A stretch of 64,000 nucleotides of DNA from assembly GCF_001905125.1 (NCBI RefSeq), contig NZ_LWLE01000038.1, positions 25,300 to 89,299 of the forward strand, read 5' to 3'. Made by a program: the position numbers and the translations under genes. The stretch is from Streptomyces sp. TSRI0281. GTDB taxonomy: Bacteria > Actinomycetota > Actinomycetes > Streptomycetales > Streptomycetaceae. This document shows, in pieces, positions 25,344 to 33,704 of this stretch. The notes beneath the pieces were generated by a model. It saw only the letters and a program-made list of their open reading frames with translations. It was not told the origin of the DNA and did no database searches. Every line of letters starts with the position of its first letter. Position 1 is the stretch's first letter.

Positions 25344-26582
25344 ATGTCCACCACCGAGTCCGCGAAGCCGTCGACGACACCGAAGCCGCCGAAGCTTCCG
25401 CCCTTCGACGCCACCGACCCTCTCGGCATCGACGATCTGCTCGACCCCGAGGATCTCGCGATCCGCGACACCGTCCGCACCTGGGCCGCCGACCGCGTCC
25501 TGCCGCACATCGCCGAGTGGTACGAGAACGGTGAACTGCCCGGCATCCGCGAGCTGGCCCGCGAACTCGGCTCGCTGGGCGCGCTCGGCATGTCCCTGAA
25601 GGGCTACGGCTGCGCGGGCGCCACGGCCGTCCAGTACGGGCTGGCCTGTCTGGAACTGGAGGCGGCGGACTCGGGTATCCGCTCCCTGGTCTCCGTGCAG
25701 GGCTCCCTCGCCATGTACGCGATCCACCGTTTCGGCTCCGAGGAGCAGAAGCGGCAGTGGCTGCCCGGCATGGCGGCGGGCGAGATCATCGGCTGCTTCG
25801 GCCTGACCGAGCCGGACCACGGCTCCGACCCCGCCGGGATGCGGACGTACGCCAAGCGTGACGGCGGCGACTGGGTCCTCACCGGCCGCAAGATGTGGAT
25901 CACCAACGGTTCGGTCGCCGGGGTCGCCGTCGTATGGGCGCAGACCGACGAGGACGACGGCGGCAGCGGAATCCGCGGCTTCGTCGTACCGACCGACAGC
26001 CCCGGCTTCACCGCGCCGGAGATCCGGCACAAGTGGTCCCTGCGCGCCTCGGTCACCAGCGAGCTGGTGATGGACGGCGTACGGCTGCCCGCCGATGCCG
26101 TGCTCCCCGGCGCTCTCGGCCTGCGCGGCCCGCTCAGCTGTCTCAGCCACGCCCGGTACGGCATCGTCTGGGGAGCCATGGGCGCGGCGCGCGCCAGTTT
26201 CGAGGCGGCCCTCGACTACGCGAGGACGCGGGAACAGTTCGGCAGGCCGATCGGCGGTTTCCAGCTCACCCAGGCCAAGCTCGCGGACATGGCCGTCGAA
26301 CTGCACAAGGGCATCCTGCTCGCCCACCATCTGGGCCGCAGGCTGGACGCGGGCAGGCTCCGCCCGGAACAGGTCAGTTTCGGAAAGCTCAACAATGTGC
26401 GGGAGGCGATCGAGATCTGCCGTACCTCGCGCACGATTCTCGGCGCCAACGGGATCTCGCTGGAGTACCCGGTGATGCGGCATGCGACGAATCTGGAGTC
26501 GGTGCTCACGTACGAGGGCACCGTGGAGATGCACCAGCTGGTGCTGGGCAAGGCGCTCACCGGTCTGGACGCGTTCCGGTAA
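25344..26582 (+). CDS. Acyl-CoA dehydrogenase, glutaryl-CoA dehydrogenase-like
   Basis: A 412-residue FAD enzyme. GCFGLTEPDHGSDPAGMRT and KMWITNGSVAGVAVVWAQ are the FAD-site motifs. LTYEGTVEMHQLVLGKALTG near the C-terminus contains the catalytic Glu (YEGT) in the position and context used by glutaryl-CoA dehydrogenases. That enzyme converts glutaryl-CoA to crotonyl-CoA in lysine and tryptophan breakdown; a broader acyl-CoA dehydrogenase role is possible. The ATG at 25344 follows GGAGG. A TAGTTT sequence at 25275-25280 may be part of its promoter. It converges with sflA. Confidence 0.85.
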   Translation: MSTTESAKPSTTPKPPKLPPFDATDPLGIDDLLDPEDLAIRDTVRTWAADRVLPHIAEWYENGELPGIRELARELGSLGALGMSLKGYGCAGATAVQYGLACLELEAADSGIRSLVSVQGSLAMYAIHRFGSEEQKRQWLPGMAAGEIIGCFGLTEPDHGSDPAGMRTYAKRDGGDWVLTGRKMWITNGSVAGVAVVWAQTDEDDGGSGIRGFVVPTDSPGFTAPEIRHKWSLRASVTSELVMDGVRLPADAVLPGALGLRGPLSCLSHARYGIVWGAMGAARASFEAALDYARTREQFGRPIGGFQLTQAKLADMAVELHKGILLAHHLGRRLDAGRLRPEQVSFGKLNNVREAIEICRTSRTILGANGISLEYPVMRHATNLESVLTYEGTVEMHQLVLGKALTGLDAFR

Positions 26583-26622
26583 ACGGGACGCCGCCGGACC
26601 ACCTGCCCGGCGAGCGCCCTGC

Positions 26623-27069
26623 TCAGCTCTGGTTGAAGAAGCCGTCGGCCTTCCGGCCGGCGGCTCCGCCGTTGAGGACCTGGGTGTCGGCCGGGGTCAG
26701 CAGGAAGACCCGGGTGGCCACCCGGTCGATCGAGCCGCGCAGCCCGAAGATCAGCCCTGCGGCGAAGTCCACGACACGTTTGGCGTCGGCGGGGTCCATG
26801 GCGGTGAGGTTCACGATCACCGGGACGCCGTCCCGGAACAGCTCACCGATGGCCCGTGCGTCCCGGAAGCTTTCCGGGGTCACGGTGGCGATCCGGCGGT
26901 CCTGCTCCTCGGCCGTCTCGGCGGCCACCTGCACGCGCGGGTCGGTCACCCACGCCTGGCCACCCGTCCCGGTCTCCGCACCCCCGGAGTACTCGTCGTC
27001 GTAGTACCGCTCGTCGTGGTTGTCCTCTACGAGGCCCAGCCAGGCACTTGCCTTGCGCACCGATCCCAT
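26623..27069 (-). CDS. sflA: SepF-like cell division protein (SflA)
   Basis: SepF proteins polymerise and link FtsZ to the membrane. This 148-residue protein has the short N-terminal amphipathic part (MGSVRKASAWLGLVED), an acidic Tyr-rich linker, and the SepF core: ESFRDARAIGELFRDGVPVI, then VVDFAAGLIFGLRGSIDRVA and VFLLTP. Streptomyces has several SepF paralogues; the neighbourhood (acyl-CoA dehydrogenase on one side, DUF5685 gene on the other) is that of SflA, which is reported to modulate Z-ring placement. The true sepF lies near ftsZ, which is not in this window. Product length fits a SepF-like paralogue. Confidence 0.88.
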   Translation of the reverse strand: MGSVRKASAWLGLVEDNHDERYYDDEYSGGAETGTGGQAWVTDPRVQVAAETAEEQDRRIATVTPESFRDARAIGELFRDGVPVIVNLTAMDPADAKRVVDFAAGLIFGLRGSIDRVATRVFLLTPADTQVLNGGAAGRKADGFFNQS

Positions 27070-27378
27070 GGACGCCTCCTCTCACCGCGGTTCCTTGGCG
27101 TTCCGCATCTCTTTCGTATCCCTATCGTCGTCCATGATGCGGATACCGCGCCAAGTGGATAGTCGGCGCGCAGGGGATTCGTGACGGTACTGGTGCAGAG
27201 GATGTGGCGGTTCGTCAAGGTTCCTCCTGCATAAGGACGGTCGCGGAAGGAAAATATGATGCTCCGGTCCGTACGGGTGACATGGGGGACGTACGGGTGA
27301 ACGGACCACTCGATACGATGCACGCCGCGCAGGTGCACGAGTGGCGCGTACCTGTCGAACGGCTCTCGGGGGATCGTC
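27070..27378. promoter_or_regulatory. 309-bp divergent control region between sflA and the DUF5685 gene
   Basis: GTACGGGTGA occurs at 27271-27280 and again at 27291-27300, exactly 20 bp apart, i.e. on the same DNA face. This is ~80-110 bp before the GTG of the rightward gene, a suitable place for an activator site. No gene is seen in the region. Confidence 0.45.
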
Positions 27379-28554
27379 GTGTTCGGAATCGTCAGGCCCT
27401 GTACCCATCGGCTCACCGAGGGGCTCAGGACCGAGTGGATGGCGCATCTGTGCGGGCTCTGTCTCGCCCTGCGCGCGGACCATGGGCAATTCGCCCGGAT
27501 CGTTACGAACTATGACGGCCTGATCGTCTCGGTCCTGACGGAGGCTCAGGCCGGGCGCACCCCCGCCGGGCGGCGCACCGCGGGGCCCTGTCCGCTGCGC
27601 TCCATGCGGACCGCCCCGGTCGCCCGGGGCGAGGGAGCCAGGCTCGCCGCGGCCGTCTCGCTCGTCCTGGCCTCGGCGAAGGTCCGCGACCACGTCGCCG
27701 ACCGGGACGGGCTGTTGGCGCGCCGGCCGGTCGCCGCCGCCGCCCGCAGGGTCGCGGCGGGCTGGGACAGGGCCGGTGCCCGCACCGGCGCCGAGCTCGG
27801 CTTCGACACCTCGTCGCTGGTCGACGCGGTCGACCGGCAGACCCGGATCGAGGCGCTCGCCGGCCCCGGCACCCCGCTGCTGACGGTCACCGAACCCACC
27901 GAGACGGCGACCGCGGCGGCCTTCGCGCACACCGCCGTACTCGCGGGCGTACCGCGGAACGCCGCGCCGCTCGCCGAGGCGGGCCGGCTCTTCGGACGGC
28001 TCGCGCATCTGCTGGACGCCGTGGAGGACCGGGAAGCCGACGCGGCGTCAGGCGCCTGGAACCCGCTCACCGCGACCGGTACCCCGCTCGCCGAGGCCCG
28101 GCGGCTGTGCGACGACGCGCTGCACGGCGTACGGCTCGCGCTGCGCGACGCGGAGTTCACCGACGGCAGGCTCGCCCATGCGCTGCTCGTGCATGAACTG
28201 CGGCGCTCCGTGGACCGGGCGTTCGGCTCCTCCTCCTGCTCGCACCGGGGCGCGTTCGGGCCGCCGCCCGGCAATCCGTACGCGCCGACGCCCGGCGGTC
28301 CGGCCCTCCCGCCCCAGCCCCCGCCCGAGCCGCCGCGCGACCGGCGCGGGCTGATCACCGGGTGCCTGGTGTGGGCCGGGCTCGCCTGCACCTGCCAGAT
28401 GTGCTGCGGGTCCTTCGAGGACCCCTGGTCCCGGCAGGAACGCGAAGGGCTCTGCCGCCAGGCCGACTGCAGCGACTGCTGCGAGGCGTGCGACTGCTGC
28501 AGCTCCTGCGGCGACGGGTGCTGCTGCGACTGCGACTGCGGGTGCGACTGCTGA
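27379..28554 (+). CDS. DUF5685 family protein with Cys-rich C-terminal tail
   Basis: A 391-residue protein of unknown function. The N-terminus FGIVRPCTHRL, then AHLCGLCLALRADHGQFAR, gives three conserved Cys that could hold a metal. The middle (residues ~60-270) is helical and Ala-rich. A Pro-rich linker (~290-325) leads to a tail in which about 20 of the last ~64 residues are Cys, many as CC, CDC or CxxC. The tail could bind several zinc, copper or iron ions. The GTG at 27379 has a GGGGGAT site upstream. No signal peptide is seen, so the tail should be cytoplasmic unless exported by an unusual route. Confidence 0.8.
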   Translation: MFGIVRPCTHRLTEGLRTEWMAHLCGLCLALRADHGQFARIVTNYDGLIVSVLTEAQAGRTPAGRRTAGPCPLRSMRTAPVARGEGARLAAAVSLVLASAKVRDHVADRDGLLARRPVAAAARRVAAGWDRAGARTGAELGFDTSSLVDAVDRQTRIEALAGPGTPLLTVTEPTETATAAAFAHTAVLAGVPRNAAPLAEAGRLFGRLAHLLDAVEDREADAASGAWNPLTATGTPLAEARRLCDDALHGVRLALRDAEFTDGRLAHALLVHELRRSVDRAFGSSSCSHRGAFGPPPGNPYAPTPGGPALPPQPPPEPPRDRRGLITGCLVWAGLACTCQMCCGSFEDPWSRQEREGLCRQADCSDCCEACDCCSSCGDGCCCDCDCGCDC

Positions 28555-28605
28555 GGCGGGCCCCGGAGCCCTGCCGGGGCCCCGGAGCACTCGCCTGACG
28601 GCAGG

Positions 28606-29553
28606 TCACTTCAGCTCGGGCGGCGAGATCCGCGAGGAGGTGATCGCCGACTCGGCGGTGCCCCACTTCTTCAGGATGCGGTCGTACGTACCGTCGGCCC
28701 GCAGACCGTTGACCGCGGCCCGGAAGGCAGGCGCCAACGGGGTTCCCTTCTTGAAGGCGAAGCCGACGTCGAGCCGCTTGAACTCATTGAGGAAGCGCAG
28801 CCCCTCCTGCTGCGTCACCGCGTAGCGCAGCCCGTTGATGGTGGACATCACCACATCGCTGCGGCCCTGCTGGAGGGAGATCCAGATGGCCGCCTGGTCG
28901 CTGTACGTCTTCACGTCGTACGCCTTCCTGCCCGCGTCCGTGCACAGGTGCTTGTTCTCCTGGAGCGTCACCTCGAACGTGGTGCCCGCCCCGGTGCCCA
29001 CGGTCAGGCCGCAGAGCTGGGTGAGGTCGGTCACCTTCTTCAGCTTGCTGTCGTCGCGGACCGCGAACCCCTGGCCGTCATTGATGTACGTCACGAAGTC
29101 GATCGTTTCGCGGCGCTCGTCGGTGACCCCGAAGTTCCCCGTGCCCAGGTCGTACTTCCCACTGCCCAGCGCCGGGAGGATCGCCTCGAAGGACGCGATC
29201 TCGCGCTTCAGCCTCAGCCCGAGCGCCCTGGCCACGGCGTCCGCGAAGTCGATGTCCGCGCCCGCCGGTGTTCTGCCGTCCTCCAGGTAGAACGCCCCGG
29301 GCGGGGTGCCGACGCTGGAGGCGATCCTGAGCGTGCCCGAGGACCGGACGTCCGCGGGCAGCAGTTCCGCCGCGGCCTCGTCCTTCTTGACCGCCGACAC
29401 CACGTCCGCCGTCGGGATCTTCCCCTGGCCGGCACCCGCCGCACCCGATCCGCCGCCCGGCGCCGCCGCCGGGTCCCCCGATCCGCACGCGGTGAGCGCG
29501 AGCGCGGCGACGGTGATCAGGGCGAAGGCGGCGGTGTGCCGGGTTCGGGGCAT
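28606..29553 (-). CDS. ABC transporter substrate-binding lipoprotein, amino-acid family (family 3)
   Basis: A 315-residue periplasmic-type binding protein anchored by a lipid: signal peptide with lipobox LTAC at ~20-23. The mature part has LRIASSVGTPPGAFYLEDGR and DIDFADAVARALGLRLKREI, then TGNFGVTDERRETIDFVTY, the family 3 solute-binding pattern for polar amino acids. It is divergent from a large operon encoding two permeases, one ATPase and a second binding protein, and lacks membrane partners of its own. A leader peptide with the cysteine-attenuator signature precedes it, so cystine or another sulfur amino acid is the likely ligand. Confidence 0.9.
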   Translation of the reverse strand: MPRTRHTAAFALITVAALALTACGSGDPAAAPGGGSGAAGAGQGKIPTADVVSAVKKDEAAAELLPADVRSSGTLRIASSVGTPPGAFYLEDGRTPAGADIDFADAVARALGLRLKREIASFEAILPALGSGKYDLGTGNFGVTDERRETIDFVTYINDGQGFAVRDDSKLKKVTDLTQLCGLTVGTGAGTTFEVTLQENKHLCTDAGRKAYDVKTYSDQAAIWISLQQGRSDVVMSTINGLRYAVTQQEGLRFLNEFKRLDVGFAFKKGTPLAPAFRAAVNGLRADGTYDRILKKWGTAESAITSSRISPPELK

Positions 29554-29791
29554 GGCGGGGCTTCTCCGGGTTCGTCAGGGTTCATCGTTCATCAGGGTTC
29601 GCCGATGACGTCAGGGCGCGAGCGGGTACGCCGACCGGACTCCGGTGCGAGGACAGCACGGAGCGCGGGGCGGGGAATCAGCGGTGCGAGGGGAGGGCGA
29701 AGCGGTGTTGTGTACGTGAGGGCACGCGGGAAAGGGGTGCTCGAACGCGGACAGGGGCGTGAGCGGGTGAAGCGGGAAGCAGGGAGTCAGC
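29554..29791 (-). promoter_or_regulatory. Untranslated region between leader peptide and lipoprotein gene
   Basis: 238 bp separate the leader peptide stop from the lipoprotein start. The stretch contains several short direct repeats (gttcgtcagggttcatc-type near 29565-29600) that can form alternative pairings, as needed for attenuation. No gene is seen. Confidence 0.4.
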
Positions 29792-29863
29792 TCAACAGGA
29801 AGAGGACCACACGCGACCGAAGTCGATGTGGGAGCGGGTGACCAGCCACTGCTGCGCATGCAT
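29792..29863 (-). CDS. Putative cysteine-responsive leader peptide
   Basis: A 23-codon frame from the ATG at 29863: starts MHAQQWLVTRSHIDFGRVW and ends with three Ser, one Cys and a TGA. The R-x-H-I-D-x-x-R-V-x-S-x-x-C pattern is the signature of actinobacterial leader peptides found before sulfur assimilation and sulfur-compound uptake genes. In mycobacteria such Cys-ending short frames act as cysteine-responsive attenuators. It lies 5' of the substrate-binding lipoprotein gene on the same strand. The frame may be translated from a leaderless transcript. Function is inferred from pattern and position. Confidence 0.75.
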   Translation of the reverse strand: MHAQQWLVTRSHIDFGRVWSSSC

Positions 29864-29883
29864 GGCCCAAGTGGAACAGGCAT

Positions 29884-29902
29884 CCGGTTGCGCGTCAACC
29901 GG
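29884..29902. promoter_or_regulatory. Inverted repeat in the divergent sulfur promoter region
   Basis: CCGGTTG-CGCGT-CAACCGG, perfect 7-bp arms. It lies between the leftward leader peptide and the rightward promoter, so a dimeric regulator bound here could control both directions. On the minus strand it overlaps a possible -35 (TTGACG). Confidence 0.5.
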
Positions 29903-29934
29903 CCTGAGACGTCGGGCCCACAGTGTGGACAGGC

Positions 29935-29964
29935 TTGACAACGGGCCGCGCACAGCGCTTATCT
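29935..29964 (+). promoter_or_regulatory. Consensus-like promoter for the rightward sulfur operon
   Basis: TTGACA (29935-29940), 18 bp, then TTATCT (29959-29964). Transcription would start near 29971. The 5' untranslated region of ~85 bases begins with a hairpin, GGACCGG (29972-29978) with CCGGTCC (29990-29996). Confidence 0.6.
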
Positions 29965-30057
29965 CGGAGGCGGACCGGCGCTGAGGGGCCCGGTCCACGT
30001 TGTGTTTGGTGTGAAGGCACGCCCCGTGTTCGATCTCTGCATCCACGGAGCCTTCGC

Positions 30058-30924
30058 ATGTCCGCGCAGACAGATGTCCTGCCTCCCCCGCTTCCCGCAC
30101 CGCCCGTCAAGACCGACGGCGACGTGGTGCCACGCATCGTCCCGGTCCGCCGAACAGGCCAGTGGGCAGCGGCCGTTGCCGTCCTCGTGCTCCTCGCCCT
30201 GGCGCTGGTCTCCGTCATCCGCAACGACGCCTTCCAGTGGGACGTCGTCGGCGACTACCTCACCACCGCCTCCGTCCTGCGCGGACTCGGGCTCACCCTC
30301 TGGCTCACGGCGCTCGTCATGGTGCTCGGCTTCGCGCTCGGCACCCTCCTGGCCATCCTCAGGCTCTCCGGCAACCGCGTGCTCCAGGCGGTCAGCTGGG
30401 GATACGTCTGGCTCTTCAGATCCACCCCGATCCTGGTCCAGCTGCTGTTCTGGTTCAACATCGGCGCCCTGTACCCGCAGATCCTCGGCGTCAGCACGGT
30501 CAACCTCCTGGGGCCCGTCACCGTCGCCGTCGTCGGACTCACCCTGCACGAGGCCGCGTACGCCGCCGAAGTGGTCCGCGGCGGCATCCTCTCCGTCGAG
30601 CGAGGACAGCTGGAGGCGGCCCAGTCACTGGGCCTGGGCCCCTGGCGCCGGCTCCGCCGGATCGTGCTCCCGCAGGCCATGCGCTCCATCGTGCCGCCCG
30701 CCGGGAACATGCTGATCGGCACCCTCAAGGGCACCTCGATCGTCAGCATCATCGCCGTGCAGGACCTGCTCCACTCCGTCCAGCTCGTCTACCACCGCAC
30801 CTATCAGGTCATCCCGCTGCTGCTCGTCGCCACCCTCTGGTACGTCGCCGTCACCTCGGTCCTCGGCCTCGGACAGCACTACGTCGAACGGCACTACGCA
30901 CGCGGCACGGCGGGCACCCGATGA
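30058..30924 (+). CDS. Amino-acid-type ABC transporter permease
   Basis: An inner-membrane permease of 288 residues with five or six membrane segments. The family signature is LWLFRSTPILVQLLFWF-like around residue 120 (YVWLFRSTPILVQLLFWF), then EAAYAAEVVRGGILSVERGQ, the EAA loop that contacts the ATPase. The last part, VLPQAMRSIVPPAGNMLIG, completes the His/polar amino acid permease subfamily. The ATG at 30058 is used. It overlaps the FAD/NAD(P)-binding protein gene by four bases. It pairs with the second permease at 32817 to form a heterodimer, or each may serve a separate binding protein. Confidence 0.92.
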   Translation: MSAQTDVLPPPLPAPPVKTDGDVVPRIVPVRRTGQWAAAVAVLVLLALALVSVIRNDAFQWDVVGDYLTTASVLRGLGLTLWLTALVMVLGFALGTLLAILRLSGNRVLQAVSWGYVWLFRSTPILVQLLFWFNIGALYPQILGVSTVNLLGPVTVAVVGLTLHEAAYAAEVVRGGILSVERGQLEAAQSLGLGPWRRLRRIVLPQAMRSIVPPAGNMLIGTLKGTSIVSIIAVQDLLHSVQLVYHRTYQVIPLLLVATLWYVAVTSVLGLGQHYVERHYARGTAGTR

Positions 30925-32774
30925 GCACCGCACCCGCCGCCACGCCCCGCCTCGTCATCATCGGCGGCGGGCCGCGCGGCACCGGCGTCATCGAACGCAT
31001 CGCCGCCAACGCCGCCGGTCTGTACCCCGGCGGGCGCCTCGACATCCATCTCGTCGACCCGCACCCGCCGGGCGGCGGCCGGATATGGCGGCCGGACCAG
31101 TCGCCGCTGCTCTGGATGAACTCCATGGCCGAGGACGTCACCATGTTCACCGACGACACGGTGCGGCAGGACGGCCCCGTACGGCCCGGACCCGCCCTGG
31201 ACGACTGGGCGAAGGACGTCCGCGCCGGGCGGATCACCGTCGACGCCGAACCCGCCGTGCTGGAGGAGATACGGCAGCTGTACGGCCAGGACTTCCCCAG
31301 CCGCCGGCTCCAGAGCGCCTACCTGCGCTGGGTATACGAACAGGCGCTGGCCGCACTCCCGCCCGGCATCACCGTGCGGGAGCACCGGACCCGCGCCCTG
31401 GGCGTCACCGGCCCGCGCGGCGGCCGCCAGCGCGTCCGGCTCCAGGGCCGCGCCGCCCCCCTGACCGCCGACCTCGTCGTCCTCACCGTCGGCCACCTCG
31501 ACGCCGAACCCGACGCCGAGCAGCGGGAGCTGAGCGCGTTCGCCGGCCGGCACGGGCTCATCCACCTGCAGCCCGACTTCACCGCCGACAGCGACCTGAG
31601 CGCCCTGCCCGCGGGCGAACCCGTCATCGTCCGCGGCTTCGGGCTCGCCTTCATCGATCTGATGGTGCTGCTCACCGAGGGGCGCGGCGGCCGGTACGAG
31701 AACGGCGTCTACCTGCCCTCGGGCCGTGAGCCCGTGCTGCACGTCGGATCGCGGCGCGGTGTCCCCTACCACTCCAAGATCGGCTACGGCTGGACGGGCG
31801 AGCGACCGCCGCTGCCGCGCTTCCTCGGCCCCGGCCTGGCCGGGGAACTGCTGGGCCGGCCCGGACCGCTCGACTTCCGGCGCGATGTGTGGCCGCACGT
31901 CGAGAAGGAGCTCGGCCACGCCCACTACCACCGGCTGTTCACCGCCCACCCCGAGCGCACCACCGTCGGCCGTGACGTCTTCGAGGACAAGTATGCCGCC
32001 GCCGATCCGGGCAGCGCCGAACTGGCCGCCCTCGTCGCCGCGGCCGTGCCCGACCCCGCCGACCGGCTCGACCTGGCGGCGCTCGACCACCCGCTGGACG
32101 GGGTGCGCCACCCCACGTACGACGCGCTCCAGGACGGTCTGCGCGACTACATCACCGCCGACCTGGCACGCCGTCACGACCCGGGCCACAGCCCCGACCT
32201 GGCGGTGTTCCTCGGGCTGCTCTCCGCCTACGGGCAGCTGATCAGGTTCGGCGACATCGGCAACTGGTGGCACGGTTTCTTCAGCTACCTGGCCTCCGGC
32301 CCGCCCGGCCCCCGGCTGGAGCAGCTCCTCGCCCTCTCCCGGGCCGGGGTCGTCCGCTTCCTCGGCGCCTCGGTCACCGTCGAGGCCGACGAGGAAGCGG
32401 GAATCTTCCGGGCCGGCAGCGCCACCGTCCCTGCCGAACGCGTCGAGGCGCGGGCACTGGTCGAGGCCCGCCTCCCGGACCCCTCGCTCCGCCACACCGC
32501 CAGCCCGCTGCTGCGCGGCCTGTACGAGGACGGCGCCGCCACCACCGACACGGGACTGCTCTCCGTCGACCCGGGCGACGGCCGGATCCTGGACCGCGAC
32601 GGCCGCCCGCACCCGCGCCGCTTCGCGCTCGGCCCCTACACCACCGCGCGCAGCAGCGGCGCCTTCACCCGGCCCCGCACCGGCGGCCCGGCCTTCGGCC
32701 AGAACGACGCCACCGCGCGCACCGTGCTGACGTTCCTGCGCGACCTCTCCTGTCGCGGCCGCCTCAGCGCCTGA
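30921..32774 (+). CDS. FAD/NAD(P)-binding protein (COG4529-like)
   Basis: A 617-residue flavoprotein-type protein. The dinucleotide-binding motif LVIIGGGPRGTGVIERI is at the N-terminus, with a second conserved FAD-contact LTVGHLD near residue 190. GRIWRPDQSPLLWMNSMA and FGLAFIDLMVLLTEGRGGRY are characteristic of the FAD-NAD(P)-binding family often found beside luciferase-like monooxygenases. It has no signal peptide. Position inside an uptake/monooxygenase operon suggests oxidation or reduction of an imported organosulfur compound. The reaction is unknown. Confidence 0.8.
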   Translation: MSTAPAATPRLVIIGGGPRGTGVIERIAANAAGLYPGGRLDIHLVDPHPPGGGRIWRPDQSPLLWMNSMAEDVTMFTDDTVRQDGPVRPGPALDDWAKDVRAGRITVDAEPAVLEEIRQLYGQDFPSRRLQSAYLRWVYEQALAALPPGITVREHRTRALGVTGPRGGRQRVRLQGRAAPLTADLVVLTVGHLDAEPDAEQRELSAFAGRHGLIHLQPDFTADSDLSALPAGEPVIVRGFGLAFIDLMVLLTEGRGGRYENGVYLPSGREPVLHVGSRRGVPYHSKIGYGWTGERPPLPRFLGPGLAGELLGRPGPLDFRRDVWPHVEKELGHAHYHRLFTAHPERTTVGRDVFEDKYAAADPGSAELAALVAAAVPDPADRLDLAALDHPLDGVRHPTYDALQDGLRDYITADLARRHDPGHSPDLAVFLGLLSAYGQLIRFGDIGNWWHGFFSYLASGPPGPRLEQLLALSRAGVVRFLGASVTVEADEEAGIFRAGSATVPAERVEARALVEARLPDPSLRHTASPLLRGLYEDGAATTDTGLLSVDPGDGRILDRDGRPHPRRFALGPYTTARSSGAFTRPRTGGPAFGQNDATARTVLTFLRDLSCRGRLSA

Positions 32775-32816
32775 CCGCGGCCCACCTCCCGTACATATGT
32801 CGCTTAAGGAACCCTC

Positions 32817-33704
32817 ATGTCGCTCACCAGCGATCCACCCATCGACAAAGAGACCGTTCAGGACCCCGTCACCGACTACAGCGGCCTGACCGTCGTCCCG
32901 GTCCGCCACCCCTGGCGCTGGGTGGCCGTCGCCGCGACCGCCGTCCTGCTCGCCCAGTTCCTGCACGGACTGGTCACCAACCCCGGCTGGGAATGGGACG
33001 TCTTCGCCCGGTTCTTCACCGCCGCGACCATCCTCAAGGCCGTCTGGGTCACCCTCCAGCTGACCTTCTACGGAACCGTTCTCGGCTTCGCGCTCGGCAT
33101 CGTCCTCGCCTTCATGCGCCTGTCGGCCAGCCCCTTCCTCAGGGCGGTCGCCCACGCCTACATCTGGGCGTTCCGCTCGATCCCGCTGATCGTCCAGCTG
33201 CTGTTCTGGTTCAACCTCGCCTACCTCTACAAGGAGTTGCGGTTCGGCATCCCGTTCGGCCCCGGCTTCTTCACCTTCGACACGATGAACCTGGTCGGCG
33301 CGATGAGCGCGGCCGTGCTCGGGCTCGCGCTGCACCAGGCGGCGTACGCGGCGGAGATCGTGCGCGGCGGCGTACTGGCCGTGGACTCCGGGCAGTCGGA
33401 AGCCGCGGCGGCCCTCGGCATCCCGCGGCTGCGACAGCTGCGGCGGATCGTGCTGCCGCAGGCGATGCGCTCCATCCTGCCGAACGCCGCCAACGAGATC
33501 ATCTCCCTCTTCAAGGGCACCTCGATCGTCTCCGTCATGGCGATCGGCGAACTCTTCTACCAGGTCCAGGTCGTCTACGGCCGCAACGGCAGGGTCGTAC
33601 CCCTGCTGATGGTCGCCACCGTCTGGTACATCCTCCTGACCACCGTGCTCTCCGTCCTCCAGTACTACGTCGAACGTCACTACGCCAAGGGGGCCGTGCG
33701 ATGA
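32817..33704 (+). CDS. Amino-acid-type ABC transporter permease
   Basis: The second permease, 295 residues, closely resembling the first: AYIWAFRSIPLIVQLLFWFN, the EAA loop HQAAYAAEIVRGGVLAVDSG, and VLPQAMRSILPNAANEIISL. The N-terminus holds a cytoplasmic segment of ~30 residues, then about five membrane segments. The ATG at 32817 has AAGGA upstream. It overlaps the ATPase gene by four bases. The two permeases are similar enough to have arisen by duplication. Confidence 0.92.
   Translation: MSLTSDPPIDKETVQDPVTDYSGLTVVPVRHPWRWVAVAATAVLLAQFLHGLVTNPGWEWDVFARFFTAATILKAVWVTLQLTFYGTVLGFALGIVLAFMRLSASPFLRAVAHAYIWAFRSIPLIVQLLFWFNLAYLYKELRFGIPFGPGFFTFDTMNLVGAMSAAVLGLALHQAAYAAEIVRGGVLAVDSGQSEAAAALGIPRLRQLRRIVLPQAMRSILPNAANEIISLFKGTSIVSVMAIGELFYQVQVVYGRNGRVVPLLMVATVWYILLTTVLSVLQYYVERHYAKGAVR

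Noticed and set aside
30008..30060. Cys-containing frame before the first permease, read as a second leader peptide
   Set aside because: It has no stop for about 700 bases and lacks the R-x-H-x-D-x-x-R signature.
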